Made by a program: the position numbers and the translations under genes
Shown: positions 1-9,039 of the stretch, one piece after another
Layout of the letters: each line of letters starts with the position of its first letter
Position numbering within the stretch: the stretch's first letter is position 1
Origin: Clostridium frigoris
GTDB taxonomy: Bacteria > Bacillota > Clostridia > Clostridiales > Clostridiaceae
Assembly: GCF_018861865.1 (NCBI RefSeq)
Contig: NZ_JAHLDV010000004.1
Coordinates: 96,274 to 160,273 of the forward strand
Length of the DNA stretch: 64,000 bases
Direction of reading: 5' to 3'
Notes under the pieces: model-generated
Databases searched by the model: none
Seen by the model: the letters and a program-made list of their open reading frames with translations, nothing else
Told to the model about the DNA's origin: nothing

Positions 1-2
1 AT

Positions 3-593
3 ACATCCACTGAAGAGGTTAAAACACAAACAAAGATTGTTACGGAAAAAGGAGTTAATGATAAAAATCCAATGGTTACGATTGTAATGGAAGATGGTTC
101 AACTATAAAAATAGAATTATATCCAGAAATTGCACCTAATACCGTTAGAAATTTTGTTTCTTTAGTTAATAGTGGTTTTTATAATGGATTAATATTTCAT
201 AGAGTAATATCAGGGTTTATGGTACAAGGGGGCGATCCAAAAGGAACAGGTACTGGTGGGCCAGGTTATGTAATAAATGGAGAGTTTAGTGGAAATAATT
301 TTAACAATACTTTAAAACACGTGCGTGGAGTGATTTCTATGGCAAGAGGAGGTACTGATCCAAATTCGGCTGGGTCACAATTTTTTATAGTGGTTGAAAA
401 TTCTGCTAATTCTACTGCTCTAGATGGTCAATATGCTGCATTTGGTAAAGTTACGCAGGGGATGGAAATAGTAGATAAAATAGTTTCTGTAGAGACAGAT
501 AGTAATGATAAACCTAAAAAGGATCAAAAAATTAAAAAAGTTACTGTAGATACTTTTGGAGTTAAATATGGTGAAGTACAAAAGGTAAAATAA
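3..593 (+). CDS. Peptidyl-prolyl cis-trans isomerase, cyclophilin type (5' end outside window)
   Basis: Cyclophilin domain that catalyses cis-trans isomerisation of prolyl bonds. The reading frame is open to the window edge, so the N-terminus is missing. An internal ATG at 72 would start exactly at the catalytic domain, but about 23 in-frame Ser/Thr/Lys-rich codons precede it, suggesting a longer exported or lipoprotein form with a linker. Visible hallmarks are FHRVI, MVQGGDP, the GSQFFI core and a conserved Gly-rich stretch. The domain itself looks complete (about 165 residues). A strong hairpin terminator follows directly. Clostridial cyclophilins of this kind are often secreted foldases; that location is inferred, because the signal peptide would lie outside the window. 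Confidence 0.9.
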   Translation, partial: TSTEEVKTQTKIVTEKGVNDKNPMVTIVMEDGSTIKIELYPEIAPNTVRNFVSLVNSGFYNGLIFHRVISGFMVQGGDPKGTGTGGPGYVINGEFSGNNFNNTLKHVRGVISMARGGTDPNSAGSQFFIVVENSANSTALDGQYAAFGKVTQGMEIVDKIVSVETDSNDKPKKDQKIKKVTVDTFGVKYGEVQKVK

Positions 594-602
594 AAATAAT
601 TA

Positions 603-656
603 AAGCAAGTATTCCTATAAAACACATTTATGGAAATACTTGCTTTTGTTTTTTTT
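603..656 (+). terminator. Rho-independent terminator after the cyclophilin gene
   Basis: An 11-bp perfect stem, AAGCAAGTATT (603-613) with AATACTTGCTT (635-645), extended by CC/GG around a one-base bulge, is followed by a T-rich run to 656. It ends the forward cyclophilin transcript. The opposite strand is also T-rich beyond the stem, so it may serve the converging gerQ transcript too. Confidence 0.9.
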
Positions 657-735
657 GAAAGGTTTTGAGTATTTTATCTTTAACATAGAACCTATAACTA
701 TGAATACTTGTATAAAATTATATTTATAATTTATG

Positions 736-1170
736 TTACCTAAAAACTTGATTTTGATTACCAAATACAGTTACAAACTTAATGGAGTATATATCACACA
801 TTATTAAATTATCAGTATTACTTTCTTTAAGGACAATAAAACTAATTCCAACTTCTTGTAAAAGTCCTTGTCTATCTTGAAATATATTAGTTCCAAGTAA
901 AAAATCTACTCTTACATATTTACCAATTTGAGATTGCAACCAGCCTTGATTATAGAGTGGATTATTTACTATAGGTGATGTTGGGCCAAGATCGAAAGCT
1001 TGTGTACTAGATGGTGATGGATTAGTAGGAGAAGATTCTGGCATAGGCCCTTGCCTTGAAGCATCGTTCATGCCGAATTTTGGCATAGGAGTCATTGGCG
1101 CCGGCGAAGAGGGTGAATCAGTATTCCACATTTGGGATTGATTAAAATTATTTGGTGGTGATATAAACAT
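736..1170 (-). CDS. gerQ: GerQ-like spore coat protein
   Basis: 144 residues. The N-terminal half (about 1-75) is low complexity, rich in Pro, Ser, Asn and Met. The C-terminal half (about 78-140) is a compact domain (QIGKYVRVDF, then a GLLQEVG segment and FIVLKE) resembling the GerQ coat-protein domain. In Bacillus, GerQ is a transglutaminase-crosslinked coat protein needed for localisation and function of the cortex hydrolase CwlJ. The upstream neighbour here is a CwlJ-type hydrolase in the same direction, which matches the known cwlJ-gerQ pairing and strengthens the call. AGGAGG lies just before the ATG. The disordered N-terminus could be the cross-linked part; that is inference. Confidence 0.8.
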   Translation of the reverse strand: MFISPPNNFNQSQMWNTDSPSSPAPMTPMPKFGMNDASRQGPMPESSPTNPSPSSTQAFDLGPTSPIVNNPLYNQGWLQSQIGKYVRVDFLLGTNIFQDRQGLLQEVGISFIVLKESNTDNLIMCDIYSIKFVTVFGNQNQVFR

Positions 1171-1226
1171 AAAATAGCCTCCTTAAAAATTATATTATTG
1201 TTTGAATATTGTAAGTTCAATTTTAT

Positions 1227-1670
1227 TTAAGTAGTGAAATAGCGTGCTGTTGGATTATAAAAGCAATGCTTAGCAACGGAAACTTGAAATGTACCACTAC
1301 CATTGAATGGGAATTCATATGGACAACCAGGCAGAAATGGATTAAAATACCATAAAGACTCACCTGTTGTATATAATCTATGTCCAGATAAAGCCCAGTC
1401 AGCAATATCATAATGTATTTGCTCTGGTGGACTAGACCAAATTGTTTGAGGATTAGCCATGCCACCAAGTACAGAAGATACACAATCAAATTGTCCTGTT
1501 TGAAAAATAACTTTTCTTAAATCGCCTTGACCTATTCTAAGATATTCACCATCGGCTACATTAACTCTGTTCATAATTACAGAGGCAACAGCTTTCATTC
1601 CATTTTCTCCCTCCCCACCAGCTTCACATTTTATTATTCTAGCCAATAATTCTCTAGCACTGTAAGCCAT
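1227..1670 (-). CDS. cwlJ: Spore cortex-lytic hydrolase, CwlJ/SleB catalytic family
   Basis: 147 residues, almost all one Hydrolase_2 (SleB/CwlJ) domain. It begins with the typical RELLARIIKCEAGGEGENG segment carrying the catalytic-type Glu, then MKAVASVIMNRV, and ends with the aromatic segment around YFNP and HCFYNP. No signal peptide or peptidoglycan-binding repeat is present, as in CwlJ and unlike SleB, so CwlJ is preferred. The enzyme degrades muramic-lactam-containing cortex during germination. GGAG sits 9 bases before the ATG. The gerQ gene follows 57 bp downstream, probably in one sporulation transcript; I could not pick out a convincing SigE/SigK promoter by eye. Confidence 0.87.
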   Translation of the reverse strand: MAYSARELLARIIKCEAGGEGENGMKAVASVIMNRVNVADGEYLRIGQGDLRKVIFQTGQFDCVSSVLGGMANPQTIWSSPPEQIHYDIADWALSGHRLYTTGESLWYFNPFLPGCPYEFPFNGSGTFQVSVAKHCFYNPTARYFTT

Positions 1671-1906
1671 CTTTAGTCATCTCCTCAATTCGTTTTACAG
1701 TATTATTATATTCATAATGTTAATAATGGTACTTAAAAAATGAAAAAAACATTGTTGTAAATTTAGTAATATTATCAATAATATTATCTATAATATATGG
1801 TAAATTTATTGGAAGTTTGGTACAATTGCATTGTATTTGTAATCTTATTTTAAAGACAATATTATTTGTGATAAAATCACAATAGCAAATATACAAGAGG
1901 TGGGTT

Positions 1907-3061
1907 ATGTTAAACAGTGGTGATATATTAGATAATAAATATGAGGTAATTAGAACACTAGGAAAAGGTGGAATGGGTGTTGTTTATTTATGTAAAAATA
2001 CAAGCCTTGGCAATCTTTGGGCTATAAAAGAAGTAATACAAGGTAAAAAAAATATAGATATTTTAACGGAAGCTAATATTTTGAAAAATTTAAATCATCC
2101 AGGTATTCGGAAAATAATTGATATATTTTATGCAAATAACAATTTATATATGGTTCAGGACTATGTAGATGGACAAACCTTAAAGGAATATGTTAATGCA
2201 AATGGTAGAATACAAACAGAAAAAATATGTAAGATAGTATCTGATTTATGTGATATTATAGGTTATTTACATAATCAAAATCCTATCATCATATATAGAG
2301 ATATAAAACCGTCTAATATAATGATAATGACAAGTGGAAAAGTTGTGTTAATAGATTTTGGTATTTCTAAAGTTTATAAGACAGATATGTCACAGGATAT
2401 AGATATGATATGCGCGGGATCTAGTGGGTATGCAGCTCCAGAGCAATATGGTTCAGGAAAATGTTGTATGCAAACAGATATATATGGAATTGGAATGTTA
2501 ATATACTTTATGATGAAAGGGAGGACTCCGTATACAGGCATAGAGCCTCTTTTGGACGAAAACTATGGAACGGAAATTAATGACGAGTTAAAAAAAATAA
2601 CACAAAGGTGTGTTAAAATTGATATTAATGAGAGATATGCTCTAGTTGAAGACTTGAAAGAAGCTATTTTACAAATATCACCAGAGGATGAATATGAAAA
2701 ATTAGAGAACCTAAATGATCTTAATATCAGTAAAAATGTCATTACTAAAAAAGTTAATATTAAAATTATAAATAAATCTATGTATGAGAGTTCTATTAGA
2801 GTATTTTTTTGCTTTACATTTGTAATTATAGCAAGTATTTATATTTTGTATGGGAATAAAAAAGAAAGTACAATTGTGAATACGGTAGATAGAAATGGAA
2901 TAATTAGTCCTATAGTAGGGTCATCAAATATAGAAGAAAATGCTATAAAGAAATTTATAAAGAAACCGACGACGAAAATTATTGTAGTTCCGATAAAAGG
3001 AGTGTCTAGATCAATAACCGAGCGTGGCAGCAAGGCGTTAAAAAAGAATATACCATTTTAG
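1907..3061 (+). CDS. Membrane Ser/Thr protein kinase without PASTA repeats
   Basis: 384 residues. Hanks-type kinase domain at about 12-260: glycine loop GKGGMGVVYL (19-28), ATP-anchoring Lys41, catalytic YRDIKPSN with Asp132 (the usual His is Tyr130), DFG at 150-152 and APE at 177-179. All key catalytic residues are present, so it should be active. One membrane helix lies near 298-315, followed by a short outer tail of about 70 basic residues. The tail has no PASTA domains, so this is not the PrkC muropeptide-sensing kinase. No phosphatase gene lies next to it. The start ATG has GAGGTGGG just upstream. The substrate is unknown. Confidence 0.9.
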   Translation: MLNSGDILDNKYEVIRTLGKGGMGVVYLCKNTSLGNLWAIKEVIQGKKNIDILTEANILKNLNHPGIRKIIDIFYANNNLYMVQDYVDGQTLKEYVNANGRIQTEKICKIVSDLCDIIGYLHNQNPIIIYRDIKPSNIMIMTSGKVVLIDFGISKVYKTDMSQDIDMICAGSSGYAAPEQYGSGKCCMQTDIYGIGMLIYFMMKGRTPYTGIEPLLDENYGTEINDELKKITQRCVKIDINERYALVEDLKEAILQISPEDEYEKLENLNDLNISKNVITKKVNIKIINKSMYESSIRVFFCFTFVIIASIYILYGNKKESTIVNTVDRNGIISPIVGSSNIEENAIKKFIKKPTTKIIVVPIKGVSRSITERGSKALKKNIPF

Positions 3062-3085
3062 TAAAGTCGTATTAAGTAAAATTAA

Positions 3086-3114
3086 TTGACAATTATGGGA
3101 TTATCTTGTATAAT
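3086..3114 (+). promoter_or_regulatory. Consensus SigA promoter for the NlpC/P60 gene
   Basis: TTGACA (3086-3091), a 17-bp spacer and TATAAT (3109-3114) form a perfect consensus. The implied 5' leader to the gene at 3244 is about 120 nt. A second, weaker set (TTGAGA, 18 bp, TATAAT) lies inside that leader near 3148-3177. The promoter also separates this gene from the kinase upstream. Confidence 0.8.
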
Positions 3115-3243
3115 CTCTAATAATGGTTTCGATTGCATAATCTGTTATTGAGATTTGTCATAATATAATGCTATAATAATATTATTGAAAAATAATACGA
3201 AAAATTATGATGATTTTAAAACAATTAATGTGGGGGAATAATT

Positions 3244-4335
3244 ATGAGAAAAAGAATATTACAATTACTTATATCAATTGGGTTAACTATGTCGGTAAGT
3301 ATGTCAACAATAGCGGCACCATTATCACAGCAAAAGGATTCATATGGTATAGCACAGAAGAATTCTGACAAATTAGAGATATCTATTGAGACTCTAGATT
3401 TCAATATTGAAAATATATACTCTGGAATTGACAAAGCAAAATATGATATCATTAATACACAAAAGAAAATAGATCAAACTACGAAAGATATATTAGTTGC
3501 ACAAAACAATATAAAAGGTGAAGAAACCCTATTTAATGATCGAATGAGAGTCATGTATATGAATGGTGCAGAAAGCTACGTAGAAATATTACTTGATTCA
3601 AATGGAGTAGGAGACTTTATCTCAAGAGTAGAGAATATAAAAAATATTGTAGAGTATGATAACAAAATTATTAAGGAATTAAACGATAAAAAAGAAGCTA
3701 TTGAGGCGACAAAAAAAGTTCTAAGTAATAATAAGATAAAAGTTCTAGCTTTAAAGGTTGACAATGAAAATAAATTGGACAAGCTTAGTGCAGAGAAAAA
3801 AGTACAAACCAAGTTAATTGTTGAATCTAAAAAGCAGCAGGAATTACATAAGAATGGATTAGCGCAAACTTCTAAATATGAGGTTGCAATGAATACGCAA
3901 AGTGTTAAACAGATTACTCCATCAAGAGGTAATTTGGTAAGAGATATCGTGAAGACCGAACCTAGTAATAAAGAAAGTACATCAACTAGTTCAAATGCGA
4001 TAATAGCATATGCTAAAACATTCTTAGGAACTCCATATGCATGGGGAGCTAATGGTCCCAATACATTTGATTGTTCAGGTTTTACTAAATATGTGTATGC
4101 TCATTTTGGAATTGGTATGGGTAGGACTACATATGATCAGATAACTCAAGGTAAATATGTTTCTAGAGAAAATTTACAAGCAGGAGATTTAGTCTTTTTT
4201 GGAACAGGAAGTCCTCATCATGTTGGTATTTATGTGGGAAATGGTTCATATATACATGCACCTCAAACAGGTGATGTAGTAAAAATATCACAGATGACAA
4301 GAAACGATTATATGTCAGCAAGAAGATTTAAATAA
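3244..4335 (+). CDS. Secreted coiled-coil NlpC/P60 peptidoglycan endopeptidase
   Basis: 363 residues. A signal peptide covers about 1-25 (basic MRKR, hydrophobic core, cleavage near Ala24-Ala25). A long coiled-coil region (about 40-205, rich in Lys, Glu and Asn) follows, then a linker rich in Ser, Thr and Asn, then a C-terminal NlpC/P60 domain (about 250-363) with catalytic Cys in FDCSGF, His in HHVGIYVG and a polar third residue in YIHAP. This is the CwlO/PcsB/RipA-like layout in which the coiled coil gates the hydrolase. It should cut peptide stems in peptidoglycan during growth or division. GGGGG precedes the ATG. No FtsEX partner is nearby. Confidence 0.92.
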   Translation: MRKRILQLLISIGLTMSVSMSTIAAPLSQQKDSYGIAQKNSDKLEISIETLDFNIENIYSGIDKAKYDIINTQKKIDQTTKDILVAQNNIKGEETLFNDRMRVMYMNGAESYVEILLDSNGVGDFISRVENIKNIVEYDNKIIKELNDKKEAIEATKKVLSNNKIKVLALKVDNENKLDKLSAEKKVQTKLIVESKKQQELHKNGLAQTSKYEVAMNTQSVKQITPSRGNLVRDIVKTEPSNKESTSTSSNAIIAYAKTFLGTPYAWGANGPNTFDCSGFTKYVYAHFGIGMGRTTYDQITQGKYVSRENLQAGDLVFFGTGSPHHVGIYVGNGSYIHAPQTGDVVKISQMTRNDYMSARRFK

Positions 4336-4371
4336 GAAACCGTACAATAATAACAAAATGAATAGATAAAT

Positions 4372-5466
4372 TTATTTTTTTCTGTAATTAGCAAGAAGAA
4401 GGTCAACCATCGCACTATAGCTTTTTATGCCAGATCTCTGACTTGCAGATTTAAGATAAGTGTCATTGATTTCTTTACTAATTTTTTCAATACGACCGGA
4501 ATAACTTTCCCAAAAGTTTTCATTATATATCATATCATTAAGCACACCTTTACTACAAAATGAAAACAGTTCCTTATATTTTTGAGGATCATATTGTCTT
4601 AATGAGTTAAGTGAATATGTTAATGCTGCAAGTGTACCAGAATATTTAAAATTTATATCAGGATTATTTATGCAGGCTATATAAGCAATAAAGTTTGCTT
4701 CATCTTCCTTTGCAAATCCTATTTGATGAGCCATCTCATGAGAAGTCGTAAAAGGCAGATATGAATCAGGTTCTGACATATTAATATTTGCTTCACTTGT
4801 AAAGGGGAAATAAAAACCTGTAATTCCTGTATAACACATTGGATGTGAGAGTAATATGCCTTTAGGTATTCCATAAGTCCCTTTTAATATTACGTATTGT
4901 AATGAGGCTTTATCATACCCTAGGTGAGCATTTTCTAAAATAACTTTTTTGTTATAGGGCAGTTTCATTACACCATTTTTATTTTGACTTATTTTCTCCC
5001 TTAAGTCATTTGAACTAGTTATAAGGTCTTCACATAGATGCGCAAGTTCATTTGTTGTTGAATTATGAACATTTAATTTGAGTGTTTTGGCTAGTGGAAG
5101 CCTTTGATAGTTAAAACCCCATAAAAGTTGAAATGAAAAATATATTAGTCCTGATGCAGCAAGTGTATTTAATAACAAATTTTTTATAATCTTTCTTCTT
5201 TTAGTTTTATGTTTTAATACATTAAAAATTGTTTTAGAAATATACCATAATACAAACGTTGAAAAAGATACAATTATATATTCCGCAAGAGAAAATGGTA
5301 GATATCTTGTAATTGAACTTAAAATAGTAGTGATTATTTCGTACAAAAATAAAGAATAGTATTTTTCTGTAATATTAGGAAATATTCTTGATAGCTGAGT
5401 AAGTAGAATACCTAAGGGTAAAAGAGAAATCAAAAAGAACTGTTTTTTAGTTAACGACTTCTTCAC
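4372..5466 (-). CDS. DUF3810 membrane protein with HExxH metallopeptidase motif
   Basis: 364 residues, GTG start behind AAGGAGGAGG. Three or four N-terminal membrane segments lie within about 1-125 and a soluble domain follows. The soluble part holds HEMAH in a SHEMAHQIGFAKEDEANF context, the zinc-protease signature HExxH with a downstream Glu in the EDEAN segment as possible third ligand. The length fits the DUF3810 family, whose biochemical role is unknown to me. It is convergent with the NlpC/P60 gene and stands alone. Calling it a protease rests on the motif only. Confidence 0.8.
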   Translation of the reverse strand: MKKSLTKKQFFLISLLPLGILLTQLSRIFPNITEKYYSLFLYEIITTILSSITRYLPFSLAEYIIVSFSTFVLWYISKTIFNVLKHKTKRRKIIKNLLLNTLAASGLIYFSFQLLWGFNYQRLPLAKTLKLNVHNSTTNELAHLCEDLITSSNDLREKISQNKNGVMKLPYNKKVILENAHLGYDKASLQYVILKGTYGIPKGILLSHPMCYTGITGFYFPFTSEANINMSEPDSYLPFTTSHEMAHQIGFAKEDEANFIAYIACINNPDINFKYSGTLAALTYSLNSLRQYDPQKYKELFSFCSKGVLNDMIYNENFWESYSGRIEKISKEINDTYLKSASQRSGIKSYSAMVDLLLANYRKK

Positions 5467-5540
5467 AAAAATACCTCCTCCTTAATATATTTATAATGCC
5501 CTTTTTTAAATAAATATATTAAATATAATTTATTATAAAT

Positions 5541-5573
5541 AAAGCTCCATGTAAAAATTTTACTTGAAGCTTT
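5541..5573 (-). terminator. Terminator after mscL
   Basis: On the minus strand, AAAGCT pairs with AGCTTT and an inner GTAAAA pairs with TTTTAC, followed by a T-rich ATTTAT stretch. It lies 8 bases beyond the mscL stop. Confidence 0.75.
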
Positions 5574-5581
5574 TTATATAA

Positions 5582-5974
5582 CTATTTTTCCTTCAATAAA
5601 TCTCTGATTTCACATAACAATATTTCCTCGTTGGAGGGACCCTTTACAATTATTTTTTCAGCTTTATTTTTTTGAACTGATTGTATAACTTTTATAAAAA
5701 TAAAAAGTGAAAATGCAATTATTAAAAAGTTTATTACGGATTGAATAAATAATCCATAATTAATTGATACAGATACTCCACCAGATATGGATGAGGGTAT
5801 ATTATATTTTAAACTAGAAACATTAATTCCACCTATTATTATACCAAGTATAGGAGTTATAAGGTCATTAACTAAAGAAGCAACTATTTTAGAAAATGCA
5901 CCGCCAATAACAACGGCTAATGCTAAATCTAAAACATTTCCTTTAAGAGCGAATTCTTTAAATCCTTTAAACAT
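5582..5974 (-). CDS. mscL: Large-conductance mechanosensitive channel MscL
   Basis: 130 residues from the chosen start, the normal MscL length. It opens with MFKGFKEFALKGNVLDLALAV, the family's N-terminal helix and first membrane segment. A second membrane helix lies at about 70-95, and the C-terminus is a charged helical bundle (KGPSNEEILLCEIRDLL). The ATG at 5974 is preferred over one 36 bases upstream because a GGAAGGG site precedes it at the right distance and the protein then begins where the family does. MscL forms a homopentamer that releases solutes on osmotic downshock. Confidence 0.95.
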   Translation of the reverse strand: MFKGFKEFALKGNVLDLALAVVIGGAFSKIVASLVNDLITPILGIIIGGINVSSLKYNIPSSISGGVSVSINYGLFIQSVINFLIIAFSLFIFIKVIQSVQKNKAEKIIVKGPSNEEILLCEIRDLLKEK

Positions 5975-6042
5975 ATATGTAACACGCCCTTCCAAAGTAT
6001 GTTTAAGCAAGATATATTATTATATTTAATATATTAACTATA

Positions 6043-6366
6043 CTATTTAGTTATATCGTATTTCCAAGAAGATATCCCGCGACTTAAATGGTATATATTT
6101 TTGAAATCATTGTCTATTAATGTATCTACGGCTATTGGGCTTCTTCTACCAGATTCGCAATAAACAAGTACTTTCTTTTCTTTATATTTATCAAGTTCAT
6201 CCATCATTGACATAAGAACTTGAACTGGAACAAGCTTTGCTCCTTTAATATGACCATTATCATATTCCTCTTTACTTCTTACATCTAAAATAACAAATTC
6301 TTTGTCGTCTTTTATAAGATTATACGCCTCTTTTGCATTTACATTTTTAACATTTGAATCAAACAT
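6043..6366 (-). CDS. Single-domain rhodanese-like sulfurtransferase
   Basis: 107 residues, one rhodanese domain. The active-site loop is VYCESGRRS with Cys70 as the persulfide carrier; LDVRSKEEYDNGHIKGA is the CH2A-type signature. There is no signal peptide, so it is cytoplasmic. Such small proteins hand sulfur to acceptors or act in oxidative and cyanide stress; the partner cannot be told from context. It has its own AGGAGG site and lies between mscL and the gerK-type operon on the same strand, with no shared terminator visible. Confidence 0.9.
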   Translation of the reverse strand: MFDSNVKNVNAKEAYNLIKDDKEFVILDVRSKEEYDNGHIKGAKLVPVQVLMSMMDELDKYKEKKVLVYCESGRRSPIAVDTLIDNDFKNIYHLSRGISSWKYDITK

Positions 6367-6490
6367 AATTTATGCCTCCTCTTGAAGAAAATCTATAACC
6401 TTATTATATCATCTCATAGATAGTAAAAGATAATAAATATAAGAATCAGTAAATAAAAAGGTTAGCCGTTTTATGAACTAGTGTAAAAAT

Positions 6491-7591
6491 TTATTTAGTT
6501 ATACTTGTAGTAGATGAACTTCTGCTTTTAATCTCTGCTAAAATAAAAACACCTAAAGGTATTATAACTTCAAAAACAAGAGAATAATATGGGTATACAT
6601 TAAAAGCCCAAAATGACATTTCCATGGTACTTTTGTATAGAATAAAAGAGAAGCTTAACATCAAAAGAGCTACAGGGGTTGCAGTAAATTTGTAATCATT
6701 AAATCCGAAAACCTTTGAAATTCCATTACAAACTGCAAAAGTACATATGCTTACTTTAACAAAAACACAGATTAAAAATGCAATAACCACTAAAATTTCA
6801 AGTCTTTGAAGCATGGGTCCCAGGTGAATAAGACTTACTATCATGGTAGTAGGAAAATATATCCTAGATATGGCCTCACTCCCTAATACTATAATATTTC
6901 TTAAGGTTGCTAAAAATATAATTCCGCCACCTATGAGTAAGCCTACTATAAATGTTTTATTGTAATTTTTAATTTTAGATACATTTGAAAAAACCATTGT
7001 AAAAACTACTGTTTCACCAAAGGGAAAACTAAAACTTGATAAAGTACCGTTTAGAAGTGGTGCTAGACCATTATTTAGGATTGGCTTTAATTTATTAATA
7101 TCCATGTCGGATATTAAAAATACAGTTAAAAATATAGATATTATCATTACAATCCAAATAAAAAACTCAGACCATCTTCCTAAAACTTCAATACCAGCTT
7201 TTAGACACCATATAAGTAGCATAGTTAAAAAAAGCATAGGTACTACCACTGGAGTGTTAGCAAATATTAAAATATTAGTAAATTCTGATATGTTTCTAAG
7301 TACTAAGGCTCCAACATGAAAGGCGAACCATATCATTAATAGGCTTATAATTTTACCAGCGAATTTCCCCATGACAATTTGAAGAATATCAAATAAATCT
7401 TTTCCTGGATATAAAGATAAAATCCTAGAAAACATAAGTAATAGTATAATAGAACATGAAATAGCAATAATTACTGCAATCCAGGCATCTTGTTTTGCAG
7501 CACCTCCAGATCCTATTAAAAAGGTACTTCCTATTATAAAAAGCGTTACAAGTATAATACCTTGCCTCTCAGATATAATTTCATTTTTCAT
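6491..7591 (-). CDS. gerKB: Spore germinant receptor permease subunit (GerAB/GerKB family)
   Basis: 366 residues with about ten hydrophobic helices, in the amino acid/polyamine transporter-like fold of endospore germination permeases. The N-terminus (ISERQGIILVTLFIIGST) and the helix with FPFGE are typical. In the receptor complex, the B subunit binds the germinant in the inner spore membrane. It is the last gene of the operon gerKA-gerKC-small D-gerKB, separated from the D gene by 45 bp, with GGAGG before the ATG. The gerK symbol follows clostridial usage; the germinant specificity cannot be read from sequence. Confidence 0.9.
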   Translation of the reverse strand: MKNEIISERQGIILVTLFIIGSTFLIGSGGAAKQDAWIAVIIAISCSIILLLMFSRILSLYPGKDLFDILQIVMGKFAGKIISLLMIWFAFHVGALVLRNISEFTNILIFANTPVVVPMLFLTMLLIWCLKAGIEVLGRWSEFFIWIVMIISIFLTVFLISDMDINKLKPILNNGLAPLLNGTLSSFSFPFGETVVFTMVFSNVSKIKNYNKTFIVGLLIGGGIIFLATLRNIIVLGSEAISRIYFPTTMIVSLIHLGPMLQRLEILVVIAFLICVFVKVSICTFAVCNGISKVFGFNDYKFTATPVALLMLSFSFILYKSTMEMSFWAFNVYPYYSLVFEVIIPLGVFILAEIKSRSSSTTSITK

Positions 7592-7636
7592 TTAAACCTC
7601 CTACAGTATTTGCTGAGATTATAAATAGTAAAAATA

Positions 7637-7852
7637 TTAGTCGCTTTTACCAAATATTGAAACTACAATGTCTTTAATTGTATTGGATGGACTTGGTATC
7701 TGAACGCCTAAAGATAGTAGAATACTAATTGTCATTGAAAATATAATCAAAGAAAAATAAAAGATTGTTTTGCCATTATTTTTTTCTTTTAATAGTGAAG
7801 TACCCTCAAAAAACATTACTATGATATATAAGATTATTATAAGTAAAAACAT
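7637..7852 (-). CDS. Small two-helix membrane protein, probable germinant-receptor D subunit
   Basis: 71 residues with two hydrophobic helices (about 1-15 and 27-48) linked by a short charged loop (LKEKNNGKT), and a soluble C-terminus. The ribosome site GAAGGAG is good. It lies between gerKC (18 bp) and gerKB (45 bp) in one operon. Small two-helix D subunits of about 70-80 residues are known in some Bacillus gerA-type operons, where they modulate receptor function. Assignment here rests on size, topology and position, not on sequence similarity I can verify. Confidence 0.65.
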   Translation of the reverse strand: MFLLIIILYIIVMFFEGTSLLKEKNNGKTIFYFSLIIFSMTISILLSLGVQIPSPSNTIKDIVVSIFGKSD

Positions 7853-7870
7853 TTATATATTCTCCTTCAA

Positions 7871-9025
7871 TTATTTGCCTATATAAATAGGCTTTATTGT
7901 TTTATTACTTCCCTTTATTTCTACGTGTACATTAACTACAGTCTTTATGTCCTTGAAAATATCTTTTCCGTTTTTATTGTAATCTTTAATGATTTTTGGC
8001 TTTTCTTCATTAAATTTTTCTCCGAAGCCTAGAACATCGCTGTCATAATTATTTTGTAATTTACTAATTAAATTTTTTATCTGAGACCCAATATTTTTTT
8101 CTGCTTCATGCTGAAGTGTTTCTAAGTTTTCTTCTTTCATGAAATCGTTAGTCCCTTGGATTTCATGAATACTTAGAGTGGGGTAAACATCTATTATCAT
8201 TGATACTGATCCATTGTTATAAATTGGGGTTAGTTTAGTTCTATTATCATTTAGTTCTAAGGTTACGTTGGTGTTTGAGCCTGAAACATTTACTAAAGTA
8301 ATTAATGCTTGTTTTATTTTATTTTTAATCATAAGCATATATAGGGTTTCGTTTCCATCTATGTACCCAACAAGCTTATCTGATTTAAAAATAGCACAAC
8401 CTTCTACAAGGGGGAGAATATTACCATCACTAAGTTTATTTTTAACTGTAGTTACTGCTTCGGACTTCCCGGGGGATGATAATCCATCTACAAATGACCA
8501 TACCATTGAATTAGTAAATTTAGAAAGAATACTCCAAGAATTCATGGTATCATCAAGATGAAAGGAAGTTACTTCATTAATCTTAACCTTAGTCTTTAAA
8601 ATTTCAGAAGCCGTATTACCTTTTGCTATTAATAGCCACATATCTGGTCTAACAAAGTTGGATCTATTAGTCCAATCAATTGCAGGAATTATACCCCCTC
8701 TTGCTATGGAATCACTTATTATTATAACTTTAGAATCACTCCAAAAAAGTCTTAATCCAGTCTTTTCTATCGTATCTCTAACTGCACTAAATACACTGTC
8801 ACCTTCAGTCGTGAAAATCTGAGAACTAATGATTGAGGATACCCCTTGAGCTTGCGTGGTTATAACTTCTGTAGTCAGTATATATTTATTTGTTACCATA
8901 TTTTTATCTAATGCCATACCAGCTACTATTGCTAATGTATCTATCTCTCTATAGTTCCAGCATCCACATAATATAATAGGGCATATAAGTATTATAAAAA
9001 TTATATATGATATTTTTTTTTTCAT
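7871..9025 (-). CDS. gerKC: Germinant receptor lipoprotein subunit (GerAC/GerKC family)
   Basis: 384 residues. A lipoprotein signal ends at LCGC, with Cys22 as the lipidated residue. The next residues (WNYREIDTLAIVAGMALD) are the classic Ger(x)C start. Two further domains follow, and the C-terminal third (about 255-384) contains the QIKNLISKLQ helix seen in the family. The C subunit is the outer-face lipoprotein of the receptor and needs Lgt for full function in Bacillus. GAGGG lies before the ATG and gerKA ends 14 bp upstream, so the two are translated from one message. Confidence 0.92.
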   Translation of the reverse strand: MKKKISYIIFIILICPIILCGCWNYREIDTLAIVAGMALDKNMVTNKYILTTEVITTQAQGVSSIISSQIFTTEGDSVFSAVRDTIEKTGLRLFWSDSKVIIISDSIARGGIIPAIDWTNRSNFVRPDMWLLIAKGNTASEILKTKVKINEVTSFHLDDTMNSWSILSKFTNSMVWSFVDGLSSPGKSEAVTTVKNKLSDGNILPLVEGCAIFKSDKLVGYIDGNETLYMLMIKNKIKQALITLVNVSGSNTNVTLELNDNRTKLTPIYNNGSVSMIIDVYPTLSIHEIQGTNDFMKEENLETLQHEAEKNIGSQIKNLISKLQNNYDSDVLGFGEKFNEEKPKIIKDYNKNGKDIFKDIKTVVNVHVEIKGSNKTIKPIYIGK

Positions 9026-9039
9026 TTAAATGCCCTCTT

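Noticed and set aside
1223..1489. 88-codon open frame overlapping cwlJ
   Set aside because: Out-of-frame shadow; the CwlJ frame has all family motifs.
3576..4061. 161-codon reverse open frame inside the NlpC/P60 gene
   Set aside because: Shadow frame with hydrophobic low-complexity translation and no start signal.
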